Below, one piece after another: positions 44,863-55,494 of a stretch of DNA of 64,000 bases (position 1 is its first letter; each line of letters begins with the position of its first letter). Made by a program: the position numbers and the translations under genes. Location of the stretch: positions 43,540 through 107,539 of the forward strand of contig WSUB01000141.1 in the NCBI GenBank assembly GCA_019633425.1, given 5' to 3'. The notes beneath the pieces were generated by a model. The model searched no databases. It had not been told where the DNA came from and worked only from the letters and a program-made list of their open reading frames with translations. Source of the DNA: Tulasnella sp. 424. Lineage: Eukaryota > Basidiomycota > Agaricomycetes > Cantharellales > Tulasnellaceae.

Positions 44863-45779
44863 ATCGTATAGTTAGTGGTCGTCAGGATACGACGCGTCGT
44901 TAGTTAGTGGATGGATCGAGAGTATTTCAGTTCAGACTGGGACTTGCATGTTCGTTGACCCCTTTCGGCGCGGCACCACAAAGTCCGCGCAAACACCGTC
45001 GTTCAACTGCTCTTGGGGAGCCAGCGCGTTACAGTACAGTATCACCATAACACCAAGCCCGATAACATCAAGGAACTACTCAGACCGCGATCGGTGATTA
45101 GCTTGACTTTGAGAACGCCAGACTCTCCCCACGAGGCTGGCCGAAGTTGCCGCGTCTGGCAGAAAGGTCAGTACGCCTAGTCCTTCTCTGGTTTCTAGTC
45201 ATTCTACCAGGGATTTCAATCGTATGGATAATCATTAGCTACTCGAAGCAGCGTATCAGAGTTTCTTGTGAGATTTCCTCAATTCCCGGAATGTAGCGAT
45301 TACCACTCAAATAACTTAAAGCAGTAGGCCCGATCCTCAACCAGTATTATGCAACCAAGAGTACGAATCTCGCTTCAGATTTTTTAGATCCACCTGCAGG
45401 ACCTAACACTCCTAACGGAAGAGTTATATCGCTCGATAAGTGTGACCCTCCACCTGGGTCGGATTTGACGACGGCACGGCCACCACACCGGTAGAACTGC
45501 GTCCTACTAGTTCTCTTATTCGCAATCGGTTGACCCACTACATCAAAACGAGTTGGATACGCGGACCATACTCCAACGACGTCCCCACATAAAGACCGTA
45601 TGAAATAAAGATGGCTAGTGACTATCATTAAAGGGAGCCCGATTGGTAGAAAGGCGGTCGGCTGATTATCGAGCGAGAAAAAAACAAGAATGGTCGTAAG
45701 TCTGAGACGGAGGATCAGCGCTGTGACCAAAAAAAACTAAATCGTTAACCTTTGTACATCGAATACGTAGATACACGAA
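44863..45779. other. Array spacer between light chain and kinase-TPR gene 1
   Basis: Homologous to 52010-52978 (ACCCCTTTCGGCGCGGCACC, AAAGTCCGCGCAAACACCGT, GACGGAAGAGTTA) and its last 130 bp to 58980-59160. Short ORFs here are not conserved between copies. No gene. Confidence 0.6.
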
Positions 45780-48201
45780 TCAGGGTGCTAAATCAACAAA
45801 ACGTGGTGGACCTGGAGAACCCCACGAAGCTTCTTCTCGATTAGATAATCGACGGAGCTTAGTAACTTGGTTCGAAGTGTAAGCTGCACTCTCAGTATCT
45901 CCGATTTCTTCAAAGGCTTCAGCAGCTTCGGTATAAAGACGAATCGCCTCGCTAGGGTTCTCCTGATCGCGATACACGTCAGCAGTGTCCGAAAGCGTGC
46001 AAGCTCTCCCGTATCGGTCGCCGATGTCGGTAGAAATTTGCAAGGCTTCCGAAAAGAGCGTGATGGCCAGGCTGAACTCTTTTCGAAGCCGATGCACCGC
46101 AGCGAGACCCGAAAGAGCTTGAGCTTTCCCGAATCTGTCGCCGATTTCGGTGCGGATTTGTAAGTCCTCGGAGTAAAATGTAATGGCCTGGCTGTACTCG
46201 TTCCGAGACCGATGCACGTCAGCGAGACCCCAAAGAGCAGAGGCTCTCCCTTCTCCGTCGCCGATGTCGGTGTAGATCCGTAGGGCCTCTGAGTAGAATG
46301 CAATAGCCTGATCGTCGTCGTTCCGAGCCCGGTGCACCGCGGCCAGACTCCAAAGAGCAGAGGCTTTCCCTGGTTCGTCATCGAGTTTGGTGCTGATTTC
46401 TAGGGCCTCCGAATAGAATTGAATGGCCTGGTTGTACTCGCTTTGAAACCGATGCACCTGCCCCAGCTGCACCAGCGCAGTGGCCTTTCCTTTTCTGTTG
46501 CCGTTGTGCGTGTAGCCATCCACAGCCCTGGTGAAGAAGTCCAATGCTTTGGGGTAGTCACCCTGCAGCCGGTGCATCTCTCCCAGTTGCATAAGAAGTT
46601 CGGTGGAGCGAACCCCGGAAGCCGCTGTATCCGAGGTCCGTCGAGGGCTTGGAATAACCTTGGGCTGTATTGAAAACGATCAATCGCGTGTTATCGATCC
46701 TAATGAGCATTACTCACCATCCAGCGGATTGACATTCGGCAATCCTCAGCAGTGGGCCGTTTGCTGGGGTCGATGCTCCAGCACACAAGCATCAGGGAGC
46801 AAAGCGCCTGGATCAACGACATGCGGGCGTCGCCGGTGATGGAAGGGAGGTCTCCCTGAACGACGCGCTTGATGACCATGGTGTCCTTGACGCCTTGAAA
46901 CGGAATGAAGCCGGTCATGACCTGAGTTGGAGCTATTTTGAGCCTCGATTGCGAATAGATACTACGGCTCTGACGTTACCTCGTATGCTACCCAACCCAA
47001 TGCCCAGATATCGCTATAGAGGCCAGGCCCCTCCTCGTACAACAGCTCTGGAGCAGCCCAACGAAGGGTGTAATGATCTCCCGTCAGCGTTATGGTATTG
47101 GTGGAGGCGCAGAACGATGCTTCCAGCAAAAGCGCCGTCGGGGGTTTGTTCCGAGCTGGCTTCGTCTCCTTGCTGAGATCGTCGGTTTTGAGACGGCGAG
47201 CTGATCCAAAGTCGGTGATTACCGCGCGGCATTCTGAATTTACCAGTACGTTTAGCTAAGAGATATAGAAGAAAGTTTGCCCCGTGTCTCATCATGACGC
47301 TACCGAAACCTACAGATTTCAGGTCGCCGTGGCATATCGGCGGCTGTCGGCTATGGAGGTATGTCACTCCCCTAGCGACATCGTCGATCTAGAGTCGAAA
47401 GTGTCAGAGGTCGGTCGAAGAAAAGCGGTTCGGTCGTACCAGCGAGATCCGTTCTGGAACTTCCCAGTCTGCCGAGGCGACGAAATCCCTCAAGGTACCG
47501 TTTTCTTCCCAAGGAAAGACCAGCCACACGATATCCTTGGATAACTCTTCAACGAACCCTTCGAGCTTGATGATGTTTTTATGGAAAAGTCCGACCAAGA
47601 ATTCCGCTTCTCTAACCGTCAACTAAGCCCAAAAACAACGTCAGCGATAAAAACCCCGCGCGATTGGACGAACTGTTCTAACCCCCACTTCCCGCGCTAT
47701 ATCACCTGAAATCTTGATCTTCTTCACCGCTACAGTCTGTGAGAGTAGAGTTGATGAGCGGCTCGACGTCCCAGTCGGGGGCTGGAGACGCTGCGCAGAG
47801 TACAGACCTTTCGGCCAGAGGTTTCTCCGACACTGCCACCTGAGTGGGGAACTTCGTTTTTGGTGGGATCGGACTGGTTCGCTCCATCTTTGTCACCTGA
47901 GGGAGACGCCAAAAAGGCTCGTGAAACCGTCGCGTGACCCCCCGTGATCTCGCGAGCCTCCTTAGAGAATTCGATGGAGGACTGGTCGATGCGCCATCTC
48001 GCAAGCTTCTCGAGCCTATTCCTCTGCGAGAAAACATTATCACGGTGAGCTGTTGGAATTGCTATTCGAGACCTGAGAGAGACGTACCATATTGGCGCTT
48101 GGCTGGAATTTACTCGAGGAAGCGTTGGGGTTCGAATCTGACGGCGGCCCAGGCAGCCCAGTGGCGCTAGGACCGGCGTCGTGGTTTCCGTCCTGTTGCA
48201 T
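45780..48201 (-). CDS. Protein kinase-TPR fusion protein, copy 1 (intact)
   Basis: Eight exons (48088-48201, 47808-48023, 47683-47736, 47440-47622, 47314-47388, 46980-47255, 46718-46921, 45780-46664), all in phase, give 668 aa. Kinase domain about residues 110-375: VAVKK (ATP lysine), NIIKLEGF, WLVFPWEENGTLRDF, CHGDLKSLNVLVNS (HRD changed to HGD; catalytic Asp and Asn kept), TDFGSARR, RWAAPELL, DIWALGWVAYE and DPSKRPTAEDC. No clear glycine-rich loop precedes VAVKK. The last exon codes six 40-residue tetratricopeptide repeats (for example ADVHRSRNEYSQAITFYSED). Probably a signalling kinase or pseudokinase with a protein-binding tail. Intron 2 (GTCTGT...CACAG) is confirmed by the other copies. 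Confidence 0.85.
45900..46600 (-). repeat. TPR-coding tandem repeat, 120-bp period
   Basis: Six units of 40 codons with the pattern LGxVHRxxxEYxQAIxFYSEALxIxTxxxDxxGKAxAL. The sister genes have seven (52979-53941) and six (59163-60002) units. Confidence 0.85.
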
Positions 48202-48385
48202 TTAAGGTTCGTATCGAGAAGGGGTTGGGTGATGATAAGAGTCGGCGTTCTTCGACGGGTTTCTCAGAGAGGGGGAAAGGATGCTTGTCAATGGAGGATT
48301 TGGGTGAGTCGCGGCCGAGGGTATAAAAGAACACACCACCCGGCGCTAACACCTCAACATGCCTTCTTTTGCGTGTTGAACGGCC
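48202..48385. promoter_or_regulatory. Kinase-TPR 1 upstream region with conserved TATAAAAG
   Basis: TATAAAAG on the plus strand at 48322-48329, in GCGGCCGAGGGTATAAAAGA, is preserved at 55615-55622 and 61634-61641 upstream of the other two kinase-TPR copies. The orientation points away from the kinase gene, toward a small plus-strand ORF (48386-48508). Confidence 0.55.
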
Positions 48386-48508
48386 ATGCCGCAATTTCCC
48401 AGCGATTTGGGTGGTTCTGAACAGTATAGAATGTTCCCTGCGAACCCCCGCGAGGAATCTGAGCTTCTATCGCTAATCGCCGAACGCAAAATCAAACACC
48501 GCCCATGA
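48386..48508 (+). CDS. Possible small protein divergent from kinase-TPR 1, 40 aa
   Basis: ATG 57 bp after a TATAAAAG box opens a frame MPQFPSDLGGSEQYRMFPAN then PREESELLSLIAERKIKHRP. In copy 3 (from 61697) the start MPQCPSDLGGSGMYRMFPAS is kept with a later frameshift. In copy 2 (from 55679) it reads MSQYPSNLGGSARGS then stop. Conserved start and TATA spacing suggest a real short transcript, but the peptide is not well conserved. Confidence 0.25.
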   Translation: MPQFPSDLGGSEQYRMFPANPREESELLSLIAERKIKHRP

Positions 48509-49590
48509 TCACGCGCCCCCATCGCACTGCCTTGTCACACAAGGCTAAGAGGCAATTTCGCCTGGATACGGGAAGGTCGGAAAGGCAAGGAGGTCAGAGG
48601 AAGCACCGGTTGCTAATGCATCCCCTCTCGTCTGGTCCATGGTTGCCGAGATATGGCAAGCGCCGGGAGTCTCCGACTCTCTCGAGCTGAACGCGCCCAT
48701 CACCACCTCAAGGCCAACCATACTCGCATTCCACAGCCAATTATAGCCCCCAATTGTGTTCTCCTTCGCCTAGGATGAATATGTCGATATCCAATCACCG
48801 CTCGTCCGAGGGTCCATGACGTCATGGCCACACTCCGCCGAGGAAGACTTTTCCGAGATCTCTTCCCTTTCTTACCGTCTCCAAAGTTCGACCATTCTCA
48901 TATATTATGAGGATGTTTTTTCACGATGAATCAACAAGCTCTGTATGTTCGAGGAAGCGGACGATGATCCCAGGACACCAGCATCGTCATTTCTCCCGGC
49001 GCTGCACGCGGCGTCGAACAATGAACGCAACGTCTCCCCATCGACATCGGAGCTGCTCCAGAGTGAAGCACGAGGGTTTAGCTCTCTGAACGTAAGATTC
49101 CGAAAAATAATTCGGCATCTATATAAGTACTGCTTGGCAATACGACGTGGATCAACTCCCCTTCAAGTTGATCGTCATCCTGCGAAGGGTGCACATGCTC
49201 CTCCACCGTCGAACAAGAGATGATACTTTGGGGACCGGGTAGAAGGGCTCAATGTCATTGCAAACTACCCAACAGTACATAGGAAGATATGACAGCATCA
49301 GCTCCGGTGCTCACCTTCAGCTGGACGGTCCAGGCCCTGCACGTAAATTCGCATCGTGGCTGGAAGGCTTACCGCTTGAGACGACCTCGACGAGGCACTG
49401 CCAGACATGAAGATCGTCTTCCCGTGCTGAACCAGGTGCATCGTCCATCTCATTTGAGATTCCATAGACGTGCTACATCACTCTAAAAATAGACGTTTGA
49501 GTGATAAGCCCTAAAAAGTAATGTTCGTTTTCATCTTCCGACCCACATTCGACAATCAGCCTCAAGTCTCGCAGGAAAGGAAACGAAGGC
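48509..49590. other. Array spacer with CRE palindrome
   Basis: Homologous to 55780-56820 and 61800-62760. Contains CCATGACGTCATGG at 48814-48827. Around 49260-49440 lies a block (CATTGCAAACTACCCAACAG, then CACCTTCAGCTGGACGGTCC) found again at 56515, 58275 and 62520. On the minus strand that block has short open pieces (LVQHGKRI, SGSGSLRSS in the 56.6 and 62.7 kb copies) that look like remains of a gene I do not recognise. Confidence 0.5.
48814..48827. promoter_or_regulatory. CCATGACGTCATGG palindrome (CRE-like), copy 1
   Basis: Perfect 14-bp palindrome around TGACGTCA, the consensus for CREB/ATF-type bZIP factors. Recurs at 56083, 58095 and 62135; shorter TGACGTCA at 50554 and 62774. Confidence 0.6.
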
Positions 49591-50440
49591 AGCTTACGAC
49601 TCGGCTTGGACGCACGTCGTCAACTCGTCCGCCTCGGCGACTGACCTCCGAGTGAAATAGGCTAATGGCCCACCAGAGACCACCTGGACGAACGAAGCCG
49701 TTTTCCGCCTCGCCGAAGACACGAAATCCATACGCCAACTCCTCTGGAAGAACAGGATGCGGCGGTTAGACACGTCGATGTGGGTGAAACAGCAAATGCT
49801 CACAGTCCGAAGGGAGGACGTAACTCACCAGCGTTCAACGGAGCCGTAAACCCCATCTGAGCCGTTCAAACATTTCCAAGGTCGCATGATCGAACTGCCT
49901 GCCAACGCGCGTCAGATCATCAAAGGGTTCCGCACGTGGCCTGAATCTAGTACCACTGCGATCGCTCGCGGAAAGATGTGCGTTCAGAAGGACGGATATA
50001 ACTCACCAGCGCTCCCCCGAAGCTTTAATGTACAATTCAAGGCACAGGTAAGGTCCACTGCCCAACGCGCAAAGCATCGGGCTACCTCGTAGTGTAAAAG
50101 CACGTCACAAGAGCAGCAGCTCACCTTCTCTCGGTGCTGGTTCGACCATATCCGCCACTTCAGCTTGCGTCGGGTTCTGCCTCGATGCTCCCAACAGGTC
50201 ACCCAAACACCTCCGGCTGAACTTTGCCGGTTCTCTTCTTGTCGAAAATGGCAAACGCTTCTCTGTATTCGGTGTTCTCGCTTTGCGGATTGCAAGGGGA
50301 TATCGGAGGGTCGTTGGGCGAGTAGCGACAGTGGTGCAAGGGCGTTGCGATCGCGTTGAGTCCCCAATTCGAAGTGGGCTGGTAGGCCAGGTGCGTCTAA
50401 GCGGAAATCCCCCACAGCTTTGCATGTCGTGTGGTTCGTG
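49590..50440 (-). pseudogene. Myosin light chain relic 1
   Basis: Exon 3-like sequence at 49598-49746 reads EELAYGFRVFGEAENGF and, after a frameshift, SVAEADELTTCVQ (parent [31 protein letters not shown]). Two exon 2-like pieces follow (about 49823-49910 and 50008-50090), then an exon 1-like piece at 50126-50283 with EYREAFAIFDKKRTGKVQ. Frameshifts and doubled exon 2 show it is dead. Confidence 0.7.
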
Positions 50441-50550
50441 TTCGTCAAAATACGTCGCGTCGTTCGTGGATGGACTGAGAGTCTTTCAGCTTAGACTGGG
50501 AAGGATTGTTTACCTTCCAACCGGGGCTCTATCGTCTCGACCATGCAGGA

Positions 50551-50562
50551 CCATGACGTCAC
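50551..50562. promoter_or_regulatory. TGACGTCA site
   Basis: CCATGACGTCAC, a half-degenerate version of the array palindrome; the next about 60 bp match 62771-62820. Confidence 0.5.
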
Positions 50563-50660
50563 CGCAACACTGCGCCAAGCCGGACTTGTCCGAGATCCCT
50601 CGCCTTTCTTCCCGTCTTCAAAGGCCCCCGATGCTGTGTGTTTCTTTGTTTGCTCTCTCC

Positions 50661-52009
50661 TCAACGAGTCTCTTTTCGACCCATCCGGCAGGTCATGCCG
50701 GGCCCTGTCGAATGCCATCGCTCCCACTGCGGCAAGGATTTGTATAGCGAAGTTGAACCGTACATTACACGAACTAGATCCACTTCAAAAGAACCAAATA
50801 TAAGATGATCTTGTGTACCTCTTACTGCGAGAGCAACATCCTCGTAATACGTCTCGGAGTTCACACTTCCATCGCTAAATTGAGCAACAAGCAAGTTTTA
50901 TGATTATCTACGGGTATTACAAGAAAAGAAAAAATCGCAACTCACGGTCCAACTTGCACGCCCTTCATCAGCTCGTCCACTTCAGCATCCGTCATCTTCT
51001 CTCCAAGTTGAGTCAAGACGTAACGTAGTTCACCGGCACCGATGAAGCCGTTGCCCTCCTTGTCGAATACCTGGAATCCGCGCACAAACTCCTCTGGAAG
51101 GGGAACGTATACCGGTGAGACACGTACATCGATGCGCAACACGCAACGGCAAAGATACGCGATCCGAGGGACGGTTATAACTCACCAGCGCTCCCCGGAG
51201 GCTTAAATCCATCAGGACGATTCAAAATCGCAAGGAAAGTTGGATAATCCACTACCAACGCGCGAAGCATCAGGCTACGTCGCAGCATAAAAGCGCGTCA
51301 CAAGAGCACCGGCCCCACCTTCTCTCGGTGCTTGTTCGACGATATCCGCCACTTCAGCTTGCGTCGGGTTCTGTCCCAATGCCCTCAACAGGTCACCTAA
51401 CACCTCTCGCTGCACTCTCCCAGTTCCCTTCTTCTCGAAAATGCCAAATGCTTCTTTGTACTCGGCGTTGTCGCTCTGCCTATTGCACGGGGATACCGCA
51501 GGGTGGCGAGCGGGGACAGGGGTTGCAACGGAGGTGCGAGCATCTGCGGCGGAGTAGATGCGCCGGCTCGCGGACATAGCGGAGTAATGTTTGGTTTGAA
51601 CCTGAACTCATCCTTTCTCCTCCCTTCAGCGTACACGTCCCTCAAATCCTCAAATCGACTGGCCTCTCTGCAAAATCTTCAACCCACCAACCATCCCCTT
51701 ACATGTACCAACCGGTGAGGGGGGGTGCTTTGGGTGTACTCCTCCTCACGCTCAGCCCGGCTACACCTGGGACCGCTCGTGATTAGCGACTCGGAACCCG
51801 GTATACCGGACTCTCCCACTTTGGTACACACGGGAGATAATTTACACGTACAAATGTATTTAACCACATATATAAAGACTTAACCTCTTATCTCCAATAC
51901 GGAGCTCAACAGAGCGAGCTTCAAGGGCGTTGCGATCGCGTCGAGTCCCAATTCGAATTGCGCTGGTGAGCCAAATGCGCCCAGGCAGGGATTAACCGCA
52001 GCTCACCAT
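50661..52009 (-). CDS. Myosin essential light chain, second copy (altered ends)
   Basis: Exons 51319-51475, 51186-51251 and 50946-51093 are intact and close to copy 1 ([40 protein letters not shown]). Both ends differ. The last exon (upper end 50874) has one extra base after GAGACG, so [12 protein letters not shown] becomes [13 protein letters not shown] and the frame runs on to a stop at 50661, adding about 60 residues. At the 5' end the ATG mini-exon (52007-52009) remains but its intron has grown from 146 to 531 nt by an insertion, which offers an in-frame ATG at 51577 giving [20 protein letters not shown] ahead of the EF-hands. Possibly a functional variant, more likely decaying. Confidence 0.6.
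51537..51919. mobile_element. About 385-bp insertion in light chain copy 2
   Basis: Absent from the equivalent intron of copy 1, where CAACGGTGGTTCAAGGGCG is continuous. The insert is bordered by GCGAGC on both sides, which could be a target duplication or chance. It contains CT-rich promoter-like sequence (CCTTTCTCCTCCCTTCAG). Origin unknown. Confidence 0.5.
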
Positions 52010-52978
52010 GTCTTGTAGTTCGTGATCGTCAAAATAAGACGCATCGTTAGCGGATGGATCGAGAGTCTTTCAGTTCAGACTGGGAAGGGGTTGAATGATT
52101 GTTTGACCCCTTTCGGCGCGGCACCACAAAGTCCGCGCAAACACCGTCGCTCAACTGCTATTGGGGAGCCATCTCGTTGCAGTATCACCACCACATCAAG
52201 CCCGATAACGTCAGGGAACAACTCAGACTACGATCGGTGGTTTTAGGACACCAGACTCTCCCCACAAGACTGGCCGAAGCTTCCGCGTTTGGCAGAGAGG
52301 TAAGTACTGCCAAATCCTTCCTTAGTTTCTAGTCATTCTACCAGGGATTTCAGTCGTATAAATGATTATTAGCTGCTCGAAACGACTTATCTGGGTCTTC
52401 AGATTTCTTCATTCCCCGCATGTCGTGGCATTAGCACAGGAGTTGCGGGCTTCGGGCAACCTTCCAATGACTTACAGTGGTGGGCCCGATGCTGAACCTG
52501 TATTACGCAACCCAGAACACAACTTTACTGCAGTCTTATCAAATCGGCCAGTAACAGCTGATACTCCTGACGGAAGAGTTACCATCCTTCAATAAGTGTG
52601 ACCCGGGTGGAAGGCCGGACTGACGACGGCGCGGTCACCGCGCGCATCGGGACAACTGTGACCTAACTCCCGTATTCGGAATCGGTTGACGCACTACACA
52701 AAAACAAGTTGGATACGCAAGCCACACTCCAGACATGAAAGGGAGAGAAAGATGTACAGTTGCTATCGTTGAGAGGAGACCCGATTGGAAGAAACGTGGT
52801 CGATTGATGATCGAGCAAGAACCAAGAATAATGGTTGAGAGTCTGAGACGAAGCACCAGGAATGTGACCAATGGAAAGTACCTAATTACATAAACGTTGT
52901 ACATCGCATACGTAGATACATGAATTGTGGTGTAGAATCAACAAGAGATCCCTTCAACCTGGAATGTCCCGCGAAGTA
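52010..52978. other. Array spacer between light chain 2 and kinase-TPR 2
   Basis: Homologous to 44863-45779. No gene seen. Confidence 0.6.
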
Positions 52979-55494
52979 TCATGTGGCTTCTTCTCGATTA
53001 GATAATTGACGGAGCTTAGCAGCTTGGTTCGAGGTGGAACTCGCATGCCGAGTATCTCCGATTTCTTCAAAAGCTTCGGCAGCTTCGGTATAAAGGCGAA
53101 TCGCGTCGCTGTGGTCCCCCTGATCGCGATGCACATCAGCAATGCGCAACAAAGAGAAAGCTCTCCCGCGTCGATGGCCGATGTTGGTAGAGATTTGCAA
53201 GGCCTCCGACAGAAGTGTGATGGCCTGGCTGAACTCGTTTCGGAGTCGATGCACGTCAGCGAGACCGCGAAGCGCTAGAGCTTTCCCTAGTCTGTCGCCG
53301 AGTTCGGTGCGGATTTGTAGGGCCTCCGAGTAGAGTGTGATGGCCTGGCTGTACTCTTTCCGAAGCCGATGCACCTCAGCGAGACCAAAAAGAGTATCAG
53401 CTCTCCTTTTTCTGTCGCCAACGTCGGTGTGAATTTGTAGGGCCTCCGAGTAGAATGTCATGGCCTGGTCGTACTCGTTCCGAATCCGGGGTACCTCAGC
53501 GAGACCCCAAAGAGCAGAGGCTCTTCCCTGCCTGTCGCCGATGTCGGTGCGGATTTGTAGGGCCTCCGAGTAGAATGTAATGGCCTGGCCGTACTCGTTC
53601 CGAGCCCGATGCACCTCAGCGATACTCCAAAGAGCAGAGGCTCTCCCTGATTCGTCATCGAGGTCGGTGCAGATTTATAGGGCCTCCGAGTAGAATGGAA
53701 TGGCCTGGTTGTACTCGCTTCGAAGCCGATGCACCTGCCCCAGCTGCACCAGCGCAGTGGCCTTTCCTTTTCTGTCGCCTTTGCGCGTGTAGCCATCCAC
53801 AGCCCTGGTAAAGAAGTCCAATGCGTTGGGGTAGTCACCTTGCTGCCAGTGCATATCTCCCAGTTGCACCAGAAGCCAGGGAGAGTGAGCCTCGGAAGCC
53901 GCTGTATCCGAGGTCCGTCGAGGGTTTGGAATAACCTTGGGCTGTATCGAAATCAATCAATCGCGTGTAATCGATCCTAATGAGCATTACTCACCATCCA
54001 GTTGATTGACTTTCGACACTCCTCAGCAGTCGGTCGTTTGCTGGGGTCGATGCTCCAACACACAAGCATCAGGGAGCAAAGCGCCTGGATCAACGACATG
54101 CGGATGTCGCCAGTGATGGAAGGAAGATTCCCCTGAATGACGCGCGTGACAACAACCATGTCCTTGGCGCCTTGAAACGGAAGGAAGCCGGTCATGACCT
54201 AAGTCGGAGTTTTTTTGAGACTCGATTGCGAATAGATACTAGTACGACTCCGACGTTACCTCGTATGCTACCCAACCCAAAGCCCAGATATCGCTATAGA
54301 GGCCAGGCTCCTCCTCGTACAACAGCTCCGGAGCGGCCCAGCGAAGGGTGTAATGATCTCCCGTCAACGTTATGGTATTGGTGGCGGCACAGAACGTTGC
54401 TTCCAGCGAAAGCGCCGCCGGGGGTTTGTTCCGAGCTGGCTTCGTCTCCTTGCTGAGATCGTCGGTTTTGAGACGGCGAGCTGATCCAAAGTCGGTGATT
54501 ACAGCGCGGCACTCTGAGTTTACCAGTACGTTTAGCTGAGGGGTATAGAAGTAAGTACTGTATGTCTAGTATCTCATCATGACGCTACCGAAACCTACAG
54601 ATTTAAGGTCGCCGTGGCATATAGGCGGCTGCCGGCTATGGAGGTATTCCACTCCGTTAGCGACATCCCTGATCTAGAGTCGAAAGTGTCAGAGGTCGGT
54701 CGAAGAAAAGCGTTTCGGTCGTACCAGCGAGATGCGTTCGGGAACTTCCCAGTCTGCCGAGGCGACGAAATCCCTCAAAGTACCGTTTTCTTCCCAAGGA
54801 AAGACCAGCCACACGATATCCTTGGATAGATCTTCAACGAATCCTTCGAGCTTGATGATATTTTGATGGGAAAGCTTGACCAAGAATTCTGCTTCTCTGA
54901 CTGTCAACTAAAGCCAAAAGAAAAAAACAACCTCAGCGACGAAAACCCCGCGCAATTGGATGAAGTGTCCTGACCCCCAACTCCCGCGCTATATCGCCTG
55001 ACACCTTCATCTTCTTTACCGCTACATCTGGGACAGTAGAGTTGATGAGCGGCTCGACGTCCCGGTCAATGGCTAGAGACGCTGAGCAGTACAGACCTTT
55101 CGCCGGCGAGAGGTTTCTCCAGCACTACCACCTGAGTCGAGACCTTTGTTTTTGGTGGGATCGGATTGGTTCGTTCCGTCTTTGCCGCCTGAGGGAGACG
55201 CCAAAAAGGCTCGTGAAACCGTCGCGTGGCCCCCCACGACCTCGCGAGCCTCCTTAGGGAATTCGATGGAGGACTGGTCGATGCGCCATTTCGCAAGCTT
55301 CTCGAGCCTATCCCTCTGCGAGAAAAACATTATTTTAGTGAGCTGTTGGAATTGCCATTCGAGACCTGAGAGCGACGTACCATATTGGCGCTTGGCTGGA
55401 ATCTACTCGAGGAAGCGTGGAGCTTCGAATCTGACGGCGGCCGGGGCAACCAAGTGGCGCTAGGACCGGCGTCGTGTTTTCCGTCCTGTTGCAT
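52979..55494 (-). pseudogene. Protein kinase-TPR fusion, copy 2 (broken)
   Basis: Same eight-exon layout as copy 1: 55381-55494, 55097-55315, 54975-55027, 54725-54907, 54599-54673, 54260-54535, 53995-54198, 52979-53941. Two lesions: exon 3 is 53 nt instead of 54 because one base is missing right after the acceptor (CCCAG then ATGTAGCGG), shifting the frame into a stop. In the TPR exon GAA is changed to TAA after FYSEAL (stop at 53675). Downstream, seven TPR-type units are counted in all, one more than in copies 1 and 3. Kinase motifs HGDLKS, TDFGSARR, APELL and DPSKRPTAEEC are preserved. Use of a different donor (GTACTG) could restore the kinase frame but not the TPR stop, so a kinase with two TPRs is the most that could be made. 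Confidence 0.75.

Noticed and set aside
45867..46673. Plus-strand ORFs opposite the TPR exons (also at 53006-53980 and 59190-60070)
   Set aside because: They are antisense shadows of the 120-bp repeats; the sense strand has the TPR consensus.
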